A DNA stretch of 8,998 nucleotides from Sporomusaceae bacterium UBA1887 (GCA_002337925.1 DDHB01000030.1:74300-83297); one strand, 5' to 3'. Counted from the first letter of the stretch, positions 1-7,113 are shown. The notes: a model not told the origin generated them from the sequence alone. Numbers and translations are program-made.

Positions 1-261
1 GAAATCGTCGAACATTTGAAAGCTCTTAACTGGCCTGTTATTGCGATAACAAATGATGAATTGTCACCCCTTGTCCCTTTTGCGGATTATGTAATCTATG
101 CTCCCGCTCACTCGGTAGCCTTTACCGATTCAATGGGAGCAGCTGCCGTTGTCATCAACACCATGATCGTTGAATATATAAACAAATTTCATGATCAATC
201 GCTGGATAGGATCAAACGCTTTGAAGCACTCGCAAAAGAAAAACAATATTATTGGAAATAA
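1..261 (+). CDS. SIS-domain protein C-terminus, probable MurR/RpiR-family transcriptional regulator (5' truncated)
   Basis: The reading frame is open from the first base and ends with TAA at 259-261, giving the last 86 residues of a longer protein. The visible part reads like the second half of a sugar-isomerase (SIS) domain: a strand with VIAIT followed by a short acidic turn, LVPFADYVIYAPA, then a long helix with MGAAAVVINTMIVEYI, and a basic tail ending QYYWK. In MurR/RpiR regulators such a SIS domain follows an N-terminal helix-turn-helix and senses a phosphosugar or related ligand. The helix-turn-helix, if present, lies outside the window, so a stand-alone SIS protein is also possible. 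The gene converges on the purine-catabolism block and is followed by a shared hairpin. It may or may not regulate that block. Confidence 0.72.
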   Translation, partial: EIVEHLKALNWPVIAITNDELSPLVPFADYVIYAPAHSVAFTDSMGAAAVVINTMIVEYINKFHDQSLDRIKRFEALAKEKQYYWK

Positions 262-264
262 ATA

Positions 265-294
265 AAGGCACTTCACATTTACGTGAAGTGCCTT
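265..294 (-). terminator. Hairpin terminator between convergent genes, best suited to the - strand operon
   Basis: A perfect 12-bp inverted repeat, AAGGCACTTCAC and GTGAAGTGCCTT, encloses the 6-nt loop ATTTAC. Read on the - strand the stem is followed directly by a T-rich run (TATTTATTTCC), as expected for an intrinsic terminator of the operon ending with the RraA-family gene. On the + strand the stem lies 3 bp after the stop codon of the SIS-domain gene but is followed by GCGCTGTATT, which is not U-rich. It is therefore a weaker terminator in that direction. Confidence 0.8.
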
Positions 295-327
295 GCGCTG
301 TATTCCCTCTGTATGATAAAGGCTTCC

Positions 328-993
328 TTACAGAATCCCAAACTTGGCAAAAGCCTCGGTAGCACTCATGCCTGCCTCGATTGCCTTGCGTACAAGTTTT
401 TCCCCGGCAGCCTTTGCCAGCGAACGTTCTATTACCTCATCGGCTGCGGCCTGAGGAATAACTACCACCCCATCAATATCACCAAAAATGATATCGCCAT
501 TCTGGATGGTCACTTGACCGATTTCAATGGGACAACGAAAATCTACTACATTGGTGCGGATACTGGAATCCTGCGCCCAGCAGCCTTGACTGAATACCGG
601 CCAGTTCTGAGCGAGCACCTGCGGAGTATCCCGGTGCCAGCCGTCAAGAACAGCTCCTGCTGCGCCGCGCATTCTGGCCGTAGCAGTTAACAGTTCTCCC
701 CAAAGGGCACTGTTGTGCGCACCTGTAGCTACAAAGATTTCATTTTTCTGCAATTGATCCAGTGCCTCAGTCAACAGGCCAAAAGGCTTTTTCTGCGGGC
801 CGAATACATCATGCTCCAGCACGGTGCAAGCCTTGCCCGCCAGCTTCATATCGTTTTGCAGTGGACGAATATAAGGAGGCATAAACTGATGGGTAAATCC
901 CATCACATCCAAAATATCGCCAACTACCGGCGTATAGAGCTTTTCTTTCATAAGAGCAAACATTTCGTTCTCATTTTTCCACATGGGTCCCAT
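328..993 (-). CDS. RraA-family protein (HMG aldolase / oxaloacetate decarboxylase-like lyase)
   Basis: This 221-residue protein has the length and landmarks of the RraA / 4-hydroxy-4-methyl-2-oxoglutarate aldolase family, often mis-annotated as demethylmenaquinone methyltransferase. Visible landmarks are VVGDILDVMG near residues 23-32, a GELLTATARMRGAAGAVLDG stretch at 99-118, and FGDIDGVVVIP at 170-180. Glu100 is followed by exactly 20 residues and then Arg121-Asp122, matching the (E/D)-x20-R-D motif that in characterised aldolases positions substrate and the divalent metal. This favours a lyase over an RNase E inhibitor role. Two ATG codons compete for the start. The first (993) lies only 1 nt after AAGGAG, while a second three codons in (984) lies 10 nt after it; GAGG at 1006-1003 suits the first. 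The gene is 12 bp after xanthine dehydrogenase and ends the operon. Its substrate is unknown; a keto-acid formed in purine breakdown is possible. Confidence 0.85.
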   Translation of the reverse strand: MGPMWKNENEMFALMKEKLYTPVVGDILDVMGFTHQFMPPYIRPLQNDMKLAGKACTVLEHDVFGPQKKPFGLLTEALDQLQKNEIFVATGAHNSALWGELLTATARMRGAAGAVLDGWHRDTPQVLAQNWPVFSQGCWAQDSSIRTNVVDFRCPIEIGQVTIQNGDIIFGDIDGVVVIPQAAADEVIERSLAKAAGEKLVRKAIEAGMSATEAFAKFGIL

Positions 994-1005
994 GCTCCTT
1001 AACCT

Positions 1006-3585
1006 CTATTTCTTGCCTTTACGGTAAAAAGTATTCTCAAGCGGCAGCTTTGTACGAAATACTCCATCTAATTTGTAATACGCTCCCTGGCAGGCCGGAG
1101 CAGTGGGAACAGTAGCCAGTTCCCCTACCCCTTTGGCGCCGTTGGCAAATCTTCCATATTGCCCTGTTGTCAGCATAATAACATCGATCTGCGGAGCTTC
1201 CGTTGCGCGGAATAAGCCGAGCGTCCCATATTTTGCCTGAGGGTAGCCGCCGACTAAGGGATAATCCTCTGTCAGGCCATATCCCAGACCCATCACTACC
1301 CCGCCTTCAATCTGCCCTTCCGCCGACTTCGGATTGACAACCTTCCCCAGATCCTGGGCAACAGTAACTCTTATCACTTTTCCCTGCTCATCCAGTTCGA
1401 CAACCTGCGCAGCATAACCGTAGGCGACATGGCTTACAGGAAATTCTTTATCGCTTCTCATTGGGTCTGTATCTGTCATATACTCCGCATAAAACTCTCG
1501 CCCATCCAACTCCTCAAGAGTTTTCCCCTGCGACAGCTCTGCTTTTATCAGTCGTGCAACTCTTGTCACCGCTTCGCCTGTTACCAGCGTTTGGCGGGAG
1601 GCAGTAGTTGTTCCCGCATTTGGTGTGCGAAACGTATCAGGAGGCTCTACAAGCACCTTTTCCGGTGTTATTCCCGAGGTCTCACAAAACATTTGCAAAA
1701 TAATAGTAGCCATTCCCTGGCCAATGCAGGCTGCACTGGAGCGAACATGGGCAATTCCTTTTTCAATTGAAACCTTGCACCGGCTGGTATCAGGAATGCC
1801 TACTCCAAGACCGGCATTTTTAAAGCAGGAGGCAATACCGGCATAGGGTGCTTTTTCATACACTTCTTTTACCGCTTCAAGGCAGTTGGCAATACCGGTA
1901 GTCTCATCGGCAATCTGACCGTTAGGCAGTATTTGACCGGTGCGGACAGCATTGCGATAGCGAATTTCCCAGGGAGAGATTCCAACCTTGTCAGCCAGCA
2001 AATTCAGACTACTTTCCATCGCAAAGGCAGACTGGGTAACGCCAAAGCCCCGAAAGGCTCCTCCTGGTGGATTATTGGTGTATACCGTTCGGCCAACAAC
2101 ATGAAAGTCTTGAAAATTATATGGCCCGCCTGCATGAGTACACGCTCTCTGCAGTACAGGACCGGCAAGAGAAGCATAGGCACCGCAATCAGACAGTATA
2201 TTAAATTTGGCTCCCAGAATCTTACCGTTTTCATCGCAGCCTACTGTACAGTCTATTTCCATGGCATGACGCTTAGGATGGATAAGAATACTTTCTTGGC
2301 GGGAGAATTTAATTTTAACCGGTTTCTTGATCAGCCAGGCAGCTAATGCAGCATGATGCTGCACGCTCATATCCTCTTTTCCGCCAAAACCGCCGCCTAC
2401 CAGACAAGAATGCACGTGCACCTTTTCGTCGCGCAGGCCTAAAAGCCTGGAGATTTCATGCTGTTCATCATACACACTCTGTCCGCCGGAATACACAAGA
2501 ACACCATCATCCCCTTCCGGCATCGCCAGAGCACATTCAGGCTCCATAAAAGCATGCTCCGTAAAAGGCATGGAATAATGCTCGCTAACAACGTGCTTTG
2601 CTTTGCTGATCGCTGCATCGGCATTGCCGCGGTTTAAGATTTCTTCCCTAAGCAAATTGCCCTGGGCATGAATCAGCGGAGCATCCGCAGCAAGCCCCTG
2701 CTCCGGCGATGTAACCGGAGGCAGTTCTTCATAGTCTACCTCAATCAGGCTTAGCACTTCATCAAGTGTTTCTTGAGTGCGGGTGACCGCAATAGCCACC
2801 GAATCTCCTACATACCGGGTTTCCAGTCCAACTGCAATCAGCGTATCCCAATCCTGTACAAGATGACCGCACTTTACCTGACCAGGAATATCTTCCGCCG
2901 TAATAATCCTCACTGCATCGGGATGTGCTTGGGCCTGTTCAGTGCGAATCGCTTTCACCAGCGCTCTTGGATATTTTGTGCGCAGTGCTTTCCCATACAA
3001 CATCCCTTCCACAACCATATCATCTACATATATACCGGTTCCCAACGTTTTTTCTACCGCGTCGACGCGAAAAACATTTTCACCCAGCTTTCCTGTAAAC
3101 ACCGGAGCAGGAATTTCTTTATTTTCCCGAAAAAATTCTGCTGCCGACAAAACAGCATCTTCAATCTTCACATAGCCAGTACAGCGGCAGATATTGCCAC
3201 GCAGCGCCTTTTTAATTTCTTCCCTGGTCGGAGTAAGATTGGTACTTAAGAGGCCTTTTGCACTCATTACCATACCCGGTATACAGAAGCCGCACTGTAC
3301 CGCACCGGCGTCAGCAAAGCAATACGCATAGACCTCTTTCTCCCTTACAGACAACCCTTCTGCAGTAATAATCTTCTTGCCCTCAAGCTTCCCCAACGTG
3401 AAGAGGCAAGCCCGAGTTGCTTTTCCATCTATTAGCACTGTACAAGTACCGCAGGCTCCTGCACTGCAACCGTCCTTAGCAGAGGTCAGCCGCAGATCGT
3501 CGCGCAGAAAGTCCAGCAATTTCTTGGTATCTTTTGTTGTACGAATCTCTTGTGTATTTACAAAAAAAGTAGCTATAGGAATCAC
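1006..3585 (-). CDS. xdh: Selenium-dependent-type xanthine dehydrogenase, fused [2Fe-2S] and molybdopterin subunit
   Basis: This 859-residue molybdenum hydroxylase has no FAD domain. An N-terminal plant-type [2Fe-2S] domain carries Cys40, 45, 48 and 60. A second [2Fe-2S] domain has CGFC at 98-101 and CRC at 133-135. From about residue 165 the molybdopterin-binding region runs to the C-terminus with GGQ (367-369), GGGFGGKED (397-405), GGAFRGFG (508-515) and KGVGEL (818-823). Matching these to bovine xanthine oxidase by motif and spacing, Gln369, Glu404, Arg480, Phe514 and Glu822 correspond to Gln767, Glu802, Arg880, Phe914 and Glu1261. The active-site set is therefore that of a purine hydroxylase rather than an aldehyde oxidase. 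The fused FeS-Mo architecture, length and YgeW/YgeY/hydantoinase neighbours match the family whose Enterococcus faecalis member needs selenium and SelD. Its electron partner is not encoded here. The start is uncertain: GTG at 3585 overlaps the Shine-Dalgarno sequence, and an ATA three codons later is better spaced. It lies 13 bp after the hydantoinase gene. Confidence 0.92.
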   Translation of the reverse strand: MIPIATFFVNTQEIRTTKDTKKLLDFLRDDLRLTSAKDGCSAGACGTCTVLIDGKATRACLFTLGKLEGKKIITAEGLSVREKEVYAYCFADAGAVQCGFCIPGMVMSAKGLLSTNLTPTREEIKKALRGNICRCTGYVKIEDAVLSAAEFFRENKEIPAPVFTGKLGENVFRVDAVEKTLGTGIYVDDMVVEGMLYGKALRTKYPRALVKAIRTEQAQAHPDAVRIITAEDIPGQVKCGHLVQDWDTLIAVGLETRYVGDSVAIAVTRTQETLDEVLSLIEVDYEELPPVTSPEQGLAADAPLIHAQGNLLREEILNRGNADAAISKAKHVVSEHYSMPFTEHAFMEPECALAMPEGDDGVLVYSGGQSVYDEQHEISRLLGLRDEKVHVHSCLVGGGFGGKEDMSVQHHAALAAWLIKKPVKIKFSRQESILIHPKRHAMEIDCTVGCDENGKILGAKFNILSDCGAYASLAGPVLQRACTHAGGPYNFQDFHVVGRTVYTNNPPGGAFRGFGVTQSAFAMESSLNLLADKVGISPWEIRYRNAVRTGQILPNGQIADETTGIANCLEAVKEVYEKAPYAGIASCFKNAGLGVGIPDTSRCKVSIEKGIAHVRSSAACIGQGMATIILQMFCETSGITPEKVLVEPPDTFRTPNAGTTTASRQTLVTGEAVTRVARLIKAELSQGKTLEELDGREFYAEYMTDTDPMRSDKEFPVSHVAYGYAAQVVELDEQGKVIRVTVAQDLGKVVNPKSAEGQIEGGVVMGLGYGLTEDYPLVGGYPQAKYGTLGLFRATEAPQIDVIMLTTGQYGRFANGAKGVGELATVPTAPACQGAYYKLDGVFRTKLPLENTFYRKGKK

Positions 3586-3591
3586 CCCCTT
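3577..3591 (-). promoter_or_regulatory. Shine-Dalgarno sequence of xanthine dehydrogenase, pointing at a non-ATG start
   Basis: On the - strand AAGGGGG (3591-3585) continues into TGA, closely resembling the ideal AAGGAGGTGA. The only conventional start codon nearby, GTG at 3585-3583, shares its first base with this motif, leaving no spacer. An in-frame ATA at 3576-3574 sits after an 8-nt spacer, which is the normal distance. There is no ATG in the first 100 codons that would keep the first FeS domain intact. Confidence 0.6.
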
Positions 3592-3598
3592 ATTTGCT

Positions 3599-4990
3599 TT
3601 ACAATATTCCTGTTCGAAATGGGCTGCGCTGCAGATATTGGCCGTCAGCCTGAGAAGCGATCAATTGGCCTTCGCAAGCTGCTAAATGCCCCCGTAAATA
3701 AACATATTTCGCCCGCCCTTTTTGAACAAAGCCTTCAAACGGCGAATAGTCTACACGCTGTGCTTGAGTTTGAGCCGAAATAATGCCTTCATAGCAGGGA
3801 TCCCATACAGTAATGTCAGCATCACTTCCTACAGCAATTGTTCCTTTCCGGGGATAGAGGCCAAAAACCTTGGCCGCATTTGTGGCGGTAAGCGCCACAA
3901 ACTGATTCAGATTTATTCGTCCACCGGCAACTCCATAGGTGTATAGCAGGCTCAGCCTGGTTTCCACTCCCGCCATGCCGTTGGGAATTTTGCTAAAGTC
4001 ATGTAGGCCCAATTCTTTCTGGCCCGTAAAATTAAACGAACAATGATCAGTTGCCACCGTATCAAGCATATGATTTGTCAACCCTTGCCAAAGAACAGGC
4101 TGATTATCCTTGCTCCTTAGCGGCGGCGAAATTACATATTTGGCTCCTTCAAAGCCATTCTGATTATAATAACTCTCATCGAGCAGTAAGTATTGCGGGC
4201 AAGTCTCAGCATATACTGGCTGCCCTTGACGTTTCGCTTCCTCCACTGCTGCCAATGCACCGGCGCAGGTAAGATGGACAACGTATAAGGGCGCGCCCGC
4301 CATCCTGGCAAGCAGAATCGCTCTCTTTGTTGCCTCTTCTTCTACAAGGGCAGGACGGGAAGCAGCATGATAGCGGGGCGCTGTCTGGCCCTGGCTTACA
4401 GCTTGGCGCACTAATGTATCAATAACATCTCCATTCTCGCAATGGAGGCACAGAATTGCTCCACATTTGGCAGCTTGCTGAAATGCTGCTAATAATGCAC
4501 CATCATCAACTTGCAGGACATTTTTGTAGGCCATATACAATTTAAAAGAAGATATCCCCTGCTCCTCAACCAGTACTTTCATTTCCCGGGCAATTGCCTC
4601 ATTCCAATCTGTAATTGCCATGTGAAAGCCAAAATCAGTATAGCAATTTCCCTGCGCTAAGCTTTGCCAATTGCTAAAGCCCTTCCCAAGGGACTCACCT
4701 TTAAACTGTGTGGCATAATCAATTATCGTAGTTGTTCCCCCGATAAGTGCCGCCTTACTGCCGCTGGTAAAGCTGTCGGCTGTACGCATGGTACCAATGG
4801 GCAGGTCAAAATGAGTGTGCGGATCAATGCCGCCAGGAAAAAGGTAACAGCCGGCAACATCGACCACTTCATCACCCGGTTGGGCAATGTGATGACCAAT
4901 AGCGGTTATTTGTTCCCCTTCCAGGCGTACATCAGCGTAATACGTATCAGCGGCAGTAACAACCGTACCGCCTGTTAATAAAATGCCCAT
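3599..4990 (-). CDS. hydA: D-hydantoinase / dihydropyrimidinase (amidohydrolase)
   Basis: This 463-residue cyclic amidohydrolase opens five- or six-membered cyclic ureides or imides such as hydantoins and dihydropyrimidines. All binuclear-metal ligands are visible. Numbered from the ATG at 4990 they are His58 and His60 in DPHTHFD, Lys150 (carboxylated lysine, in SSFKLYMAYK), His183 in LHCENGD, His239 in VHLTCAG and Asp315 in ATDHCS. Tyr155 is also present. These numbers are the ones I recall for Bacillus-type D-hydantoinases, which supports this start. An upstream in-frame GTG at 4999 lies inside the GAGGAG ribosome binding site and is less likely. The gene sits between carbamate kinase (about 120 bp away, with a structured spacer) and xanthine dehydrogenase (13 bp away). 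It corresponds by context to E. coli hyuA. The true substrate could be a ring-opened purine product, an allantoin-like ureide or a dihydropyrimidine; the sequence alone does not decide. Confidence 0.92.
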   Translation of the reverse strand: MGILLTGGTVVTAADTYYADVRLEGEQITAIGHHIAQPGDEVVDVAGCYLFPGGIDPHTHFDLPIGTMRTADSFTSGSKAALIGGTTTIIDYATQFKGESLGKGFSNWQSLAQGNCYTDFGFHMAITDWNEAIAREMKVLVEEQGISSFKLYMAYKNVLQVDDGALLAAFQQAAKCGAILCLHCENGDVIDTLVRQAVSQGQTAPRYHAASRPALVEEEATKRAILLARMAGAPLYVVHLTCAGALAAVEEAKRQGQPVYAETCPQYLLLDESYYNQNGFEGAKYVISPPLRSKDNQPVLWQGLTNHMLDTVATDHCSFNFTGQKELGLHDFSKIPNGMAGVETRLSLLYTYGVAGGRINLNQFVALTATNAAKVFGLYPRKGTIAVGSDADITVWDPCYEGIISAQTQAQRVDYSPFEGFVQKGRAKYVYLRGHLAACEGQLIASQADGQYLQRSPFRTGIL

Positions 4991-5004
4991 GGTTTTCACT
5001 CCTC
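4991..5004 (-). promoter_or_regulatory. Ribosome binding site deciding the hydantoinase start
   Basis: GAGGAG occupies 5004-4999 on the - strand and is followed by an 8-nt spacer and ATG at 4990-4988. The competing GTG at 4999 starts on the last base of this motif, so translation most likely begins at the ATG. This trims three residues from the longest possible reading frame. Confidence 0.8.
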
Positions 5005-5011
5005 AATAATA

Positions 5012-5096
5012 AAAGCAGCGTGAAACCGACCTTCCCAGCCAACCATGTGAAACTTTCATGGTTACTTTATGGGGATGGCCGGCATCATGCTGCTTT
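5012..5096 (-). promoter_or_regulatory. Long imperfect RNA hairpin between carbamate kinase and hydantoinase genes
   Basis: The 113-bp spacer can fold on the transcribed (-) strand into nested helices. The outer helix pairs AAAGCAGC (5096-5089) with GCTGCTTT (5019-5012). The middle helix pairs GCCGGCC (5083-5077) with GGTCGGT (5031-5025), including two G-U pairs, followed by CCC/GGG. The inner hairpin pairs AACCATG (5063-5057) with CATGGTT (5047-5041). The outer helix is followed by TTTTATTATT and then, within 8 nt, by the hydantoinase ribosome binding site. It may be an attenuator, a translation control element, an mRNA-processing or stability hairpin, or a small repeat element. I do not recognise a known riboswitch class. 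Confidence 0.45.
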
Positions 5097-5113
5097 GCAT
5101 ACTAACTATACTA

Positions 5114-6064
5114 TTACGGATATACGTGAGTTCCGGTTCGCCCCGCAACTGCTTCTTCCAAAGATTCCGGATTGGTAATAATGGCTTTCTTGCCGCCCTT
5201 TTCCAGGAAGCTGATGACCGCCAATATCTTCGGCAGCATGCTGCCAGGAGCAAAATGGTCTTCTTCAACGTACTGCTTTAATTCTGCAAGGGTTATTTCA
5301 TTTAATGGCTTTTCATTTTCCTTACCATAGTTAAGATAAACCTTGGGAACACCAGTAGAAATAATCAGCAGGTCTGCATTAATTTCAGCCGCCAGCAAGC
5401 TGGAAGCAAAATCCTTATCAATAACGGCATCAATTCCTTTTACAGAACCGTTTGCCTGCTTGACAACGGGAATACCGCCGCCGCCTGCACCAATTACACA
5501 ATAGCCTTCCCGGATAAGTAATTTAATAACGTCTTTTTCCAAGATTTCCTGCGGGAGCGGAGAGGCCACCAGACGGCGATAGCCGCGGCCTGCATCATTA
5601 ACAAGCGTCCAGTCAGGATGCTGTTCTCGCAGAAGCTGGGCCTGCTCCTGGGTATAAAAGGAGCCTATTGGCTTAGTGGGCTTTTGAAAAGCAGGATCAT
5701 CCGGTGCCACTGCAACTTGCGTAACAATGGTAACCGCCGACTTTTCCAGTCCCCTGTTCTTAAACTCATTATCCATTGCTTGTTGGATCTGGTACCGTAT
5801 GGCACCTTGTGTATCAGCCCCGCAACTGACTAACGGAACATGATGCATACCGGCCACCTCACTGGCAATTTCAGAGCGACGCAGGATGAAACCAACCTGC
5901 GGACCGTTGCCATGTGTAATGATGACCTCGTATCCCTGCGCAATCATGCCGGCAATATGTTTTGCCGTTTCACAGACGGCATCATATTGATCTTCAACCG
6001 TCTGTCGGTCATTGTCGCGGATGAGCGAATTGCCGCCTATCGCTACAACAGCCAGCTTATTCAC
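5114..6064 (-). CDS. arcC: Carbamate kinase
   Basis: This 316-residue amino-acid-kinase-fold enzyme has the usual family length. It carries AIGGNSL (8-14), THGNGPQVG (50-58), the GAGGGGIPVV loop (192-201), DKDFASSLLA (216-225), FAPGSMLPKI (271-280) and the terminal AGRTGTHV motif. The enzyme is cytoplasmic and catalyses carbamoyl phosphate plus ADP to carbamate plus ATP, with carbamate decaying to ammonia and CO2. It starts with GTG two bases after the stop of the upstream carbamoyltransferase gene. Its weak ribosome binding site, GGGTGG (6079-6074), lies inside the end of that gene, so the two are probably translationally coupled. Its place after a carbamoyltransferase implies ATP formation from a ureide-derived carbamoyl group, comparable to yqeA in E. 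coli. An anabolic carbamate kinase role is less likely in this setting. Confidence 0.96.
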   Translation of the reverse strand: MNKLAVVAIGGNSLIRDNDRQTVEDQYDAVCETAKHIAGMIAQGYEVIITHGNGPQVGFILRRSEIASEVAGMHHVPLVSCGADTQGAIRYQIQQAMDNEFKNRGLEKSAVTIVTQVAVAPDDPAFQKPTKPIGSFYTQEQAQLLREQHPDWTLVNDAGRGYRRLVASPLPQEILEKDVIKLLIREGYCVIGAGGGGIPVVKQANGSVKGIDAVIDKDFASSLLAAEINADLLIISTGVPKVYLNYGKENEKPLNEITLAELKQYVEEDHFAPGSMLPKILAVISFLEKGGKKAIITNPESLEEAVAGRTGTHVYP

Positions 6065-6066
6065 AG

Positions 6067-7071
6067 TTATCTACCACCCATTAACAGAGTCATAACACCC
6101 TTGGCAGTATGCAACCGATTCTCTGCTTCATCATATACGATGGAATGAGGGCCGTCAATAACTGAGTTTTCCACTTCGTTATTGCGGTCTGCCGGCAAGG
6201 CATGCATATACATAACATCTTTATCAGCTGTAGCCATTTTTGCTTCTGTGCATTTCCAGCCGCGCTGCGCCATCAGCTTGTCGTCAACTACCTTTGATGC
6301 GCCGGTAGTAGTCAGGCCGGTCTGATCATTCACCCAGCTTCCCCAGTTTTTCGGAATAACAATATGCGCACCTTCATAAGCTTCTTCTTCATTGTTGGTA
6401 ACGGTAACCGTTCCGCCGTATTTAGCCGCATTGGCACGGGCCTTCTCGATAACCCAGTCCGGCAGCTCCCAGCCTTTGGGATGAGCAAGCACAACGTCCA
6501 TGCCATAGCGTGGGAAAAGCAGCAGCTGTGTTACAGGAACGGAAATCGGTTTCTTATGACTTTCGGCATAAGCCCAGATGATGGATACTTTTACCCGTTT
6601 GAGATCACCGATTTTTTCTTTCATGGTCATTAGGTCCGCTAAGCCTTGCATCGGATGATACAGGTCGCACTGAAGATTCATAATTGGCACAGTTGCATAC
6701 TTAGCCATTTCTCTTAAGTACTTATTGCCGATTCCCCAGTTGCAGTACCGGCAGGCAATACCATGGCCAAAGCGGGACAGGATAATAGCCGTGTCCTTTT
6801 CTGTTTCTCCATGAGAAACCTGCATCGTAGAGCCATCCAGGAATCCGGCGTGACCGCCTAATTGGGCGAGCCCTGCTTCCATAGAATTGCGGGTACGGGT
6901 GGATTGCTCAAAGAATATCAGGAAAGTAGTTTGGTTTTGCAGATAAGGAGTGGCCATGCCCATAGCGAATTTTTTCTTTAAATCCATGGAAACGTCAATC
7001 ATTGTATCGACTTCTTCTTTTGTGAAGTCTTCCAGATCAATAAAATGTTTTCCTCTGAAAATAGTTTGCAT
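6067..7071 (-). CDS. ygeW: YgeW-type knotted carbamoyltransferase of uncertain substrate
   Basis: This 334-residue protein belongs to the aspartate/ornithine carbamoyltransferase superfamily. The carbamoyl-phosphate loop is STRTR at 57-61, HPMQGLADLMT (139-149) matches the HPxQxLxD motif, and HALPADR (290-296) takes the place of the usual HCLPR. The stretch around residues 244-300 and the ending IVYDEAENRLHTAKGVM fit the knotted, YgeW-like branch. It lacks the obvious SMG-type ornithine-binding signature of ornithine carbamoyltransferase. YgeW of E. coli is known structurally, but I know of no settled substrate for it. With carbamate kinase directly downstream, the likely direction is phosphorolysis of a carbamoylated compound to carbamoyl phosphate. 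ATG at 7071 is preceded by a strong GAGGAGG (7086-7080) at good distance. The gap from ygeY is 42 bp. Confidence 0.9.
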   Translation of the reverse strand: MQTIFRGKHFIDLEDFTKEEVDTMIDVSMDLKKKFAMGMATPYLQNQTTFLIFFEQSTRTRNSMEAGLAQLGGHAGFLDGSTMQVSHGETEKDTAIILSRFGHGIACRYCNWGIGNKYLREMAKYATVPIMNLQCDLYHPMQGLADLMTMKEKIGDLKRVKVSIIWAYAESHKKPISVPVTQLLLFPRYGMDVVLAHPKGWELPDWVIEKARANAAKYGGTVTVTNNEEEAYEGAHIVIPKNWGSWVNDQTGLTTTGASKVVDDKLMAQRGWKCTEAKMATADKDVMYMHALPADRNNEVENSVIDGPHSIVYDEAENRLHTAKGVMTLLMGGR

Positions 7072-7076
7072 CGTTA

Positions 7077-7086
7077 TTTCCTCCTC
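7077..7086 (-). promoter_or_regulatory. Strong ribosome binding site of ygeW
   Basis: GAGGAGGAAA lies on the - strand, followed by TAACG and the ATG at 7071. It is the strongest Shine-Dalgarno match in the block, which suggests high expression of the carbamoyltransferase relative to carbamate kinase, whose site is weak. Confidence 0.75.
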
Positions 7087-7113
7087 TAATTCTCCTGTTA
7101 TTTAGCACATAGC

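Noticed and set aside
283..690. 135-residue + strand reading frame opposite the RraA-family gene
   Set aside because: It begins inside the terminator hairpin, has no family resemblance, and lies antisense to a clearly conserved gene.
2773..3249. 158-residue + strand frame inside xanthine dehydrogenase
   Set aside because: It lies antisense to the FeS and early molybdopterin domains with no domain resemblance; such frames arise by chance opposite a long gene.
4991..4999. Longer hydantoinase start at GTG 4999
   Set aside because: The GTG overlaps the GAGGAG ribosome binding site, and starting at ATG 4990 gives the standard hydantoinase metal-ligand numbering.
5062..5268. Small - strand frame over the carbamate kinase end and spacer
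   Set aside because: It is out of frame with the conserved arcC C-terminus, whose FAPGSMLPKI and AGRTGTHV motifs cover the same DNA.
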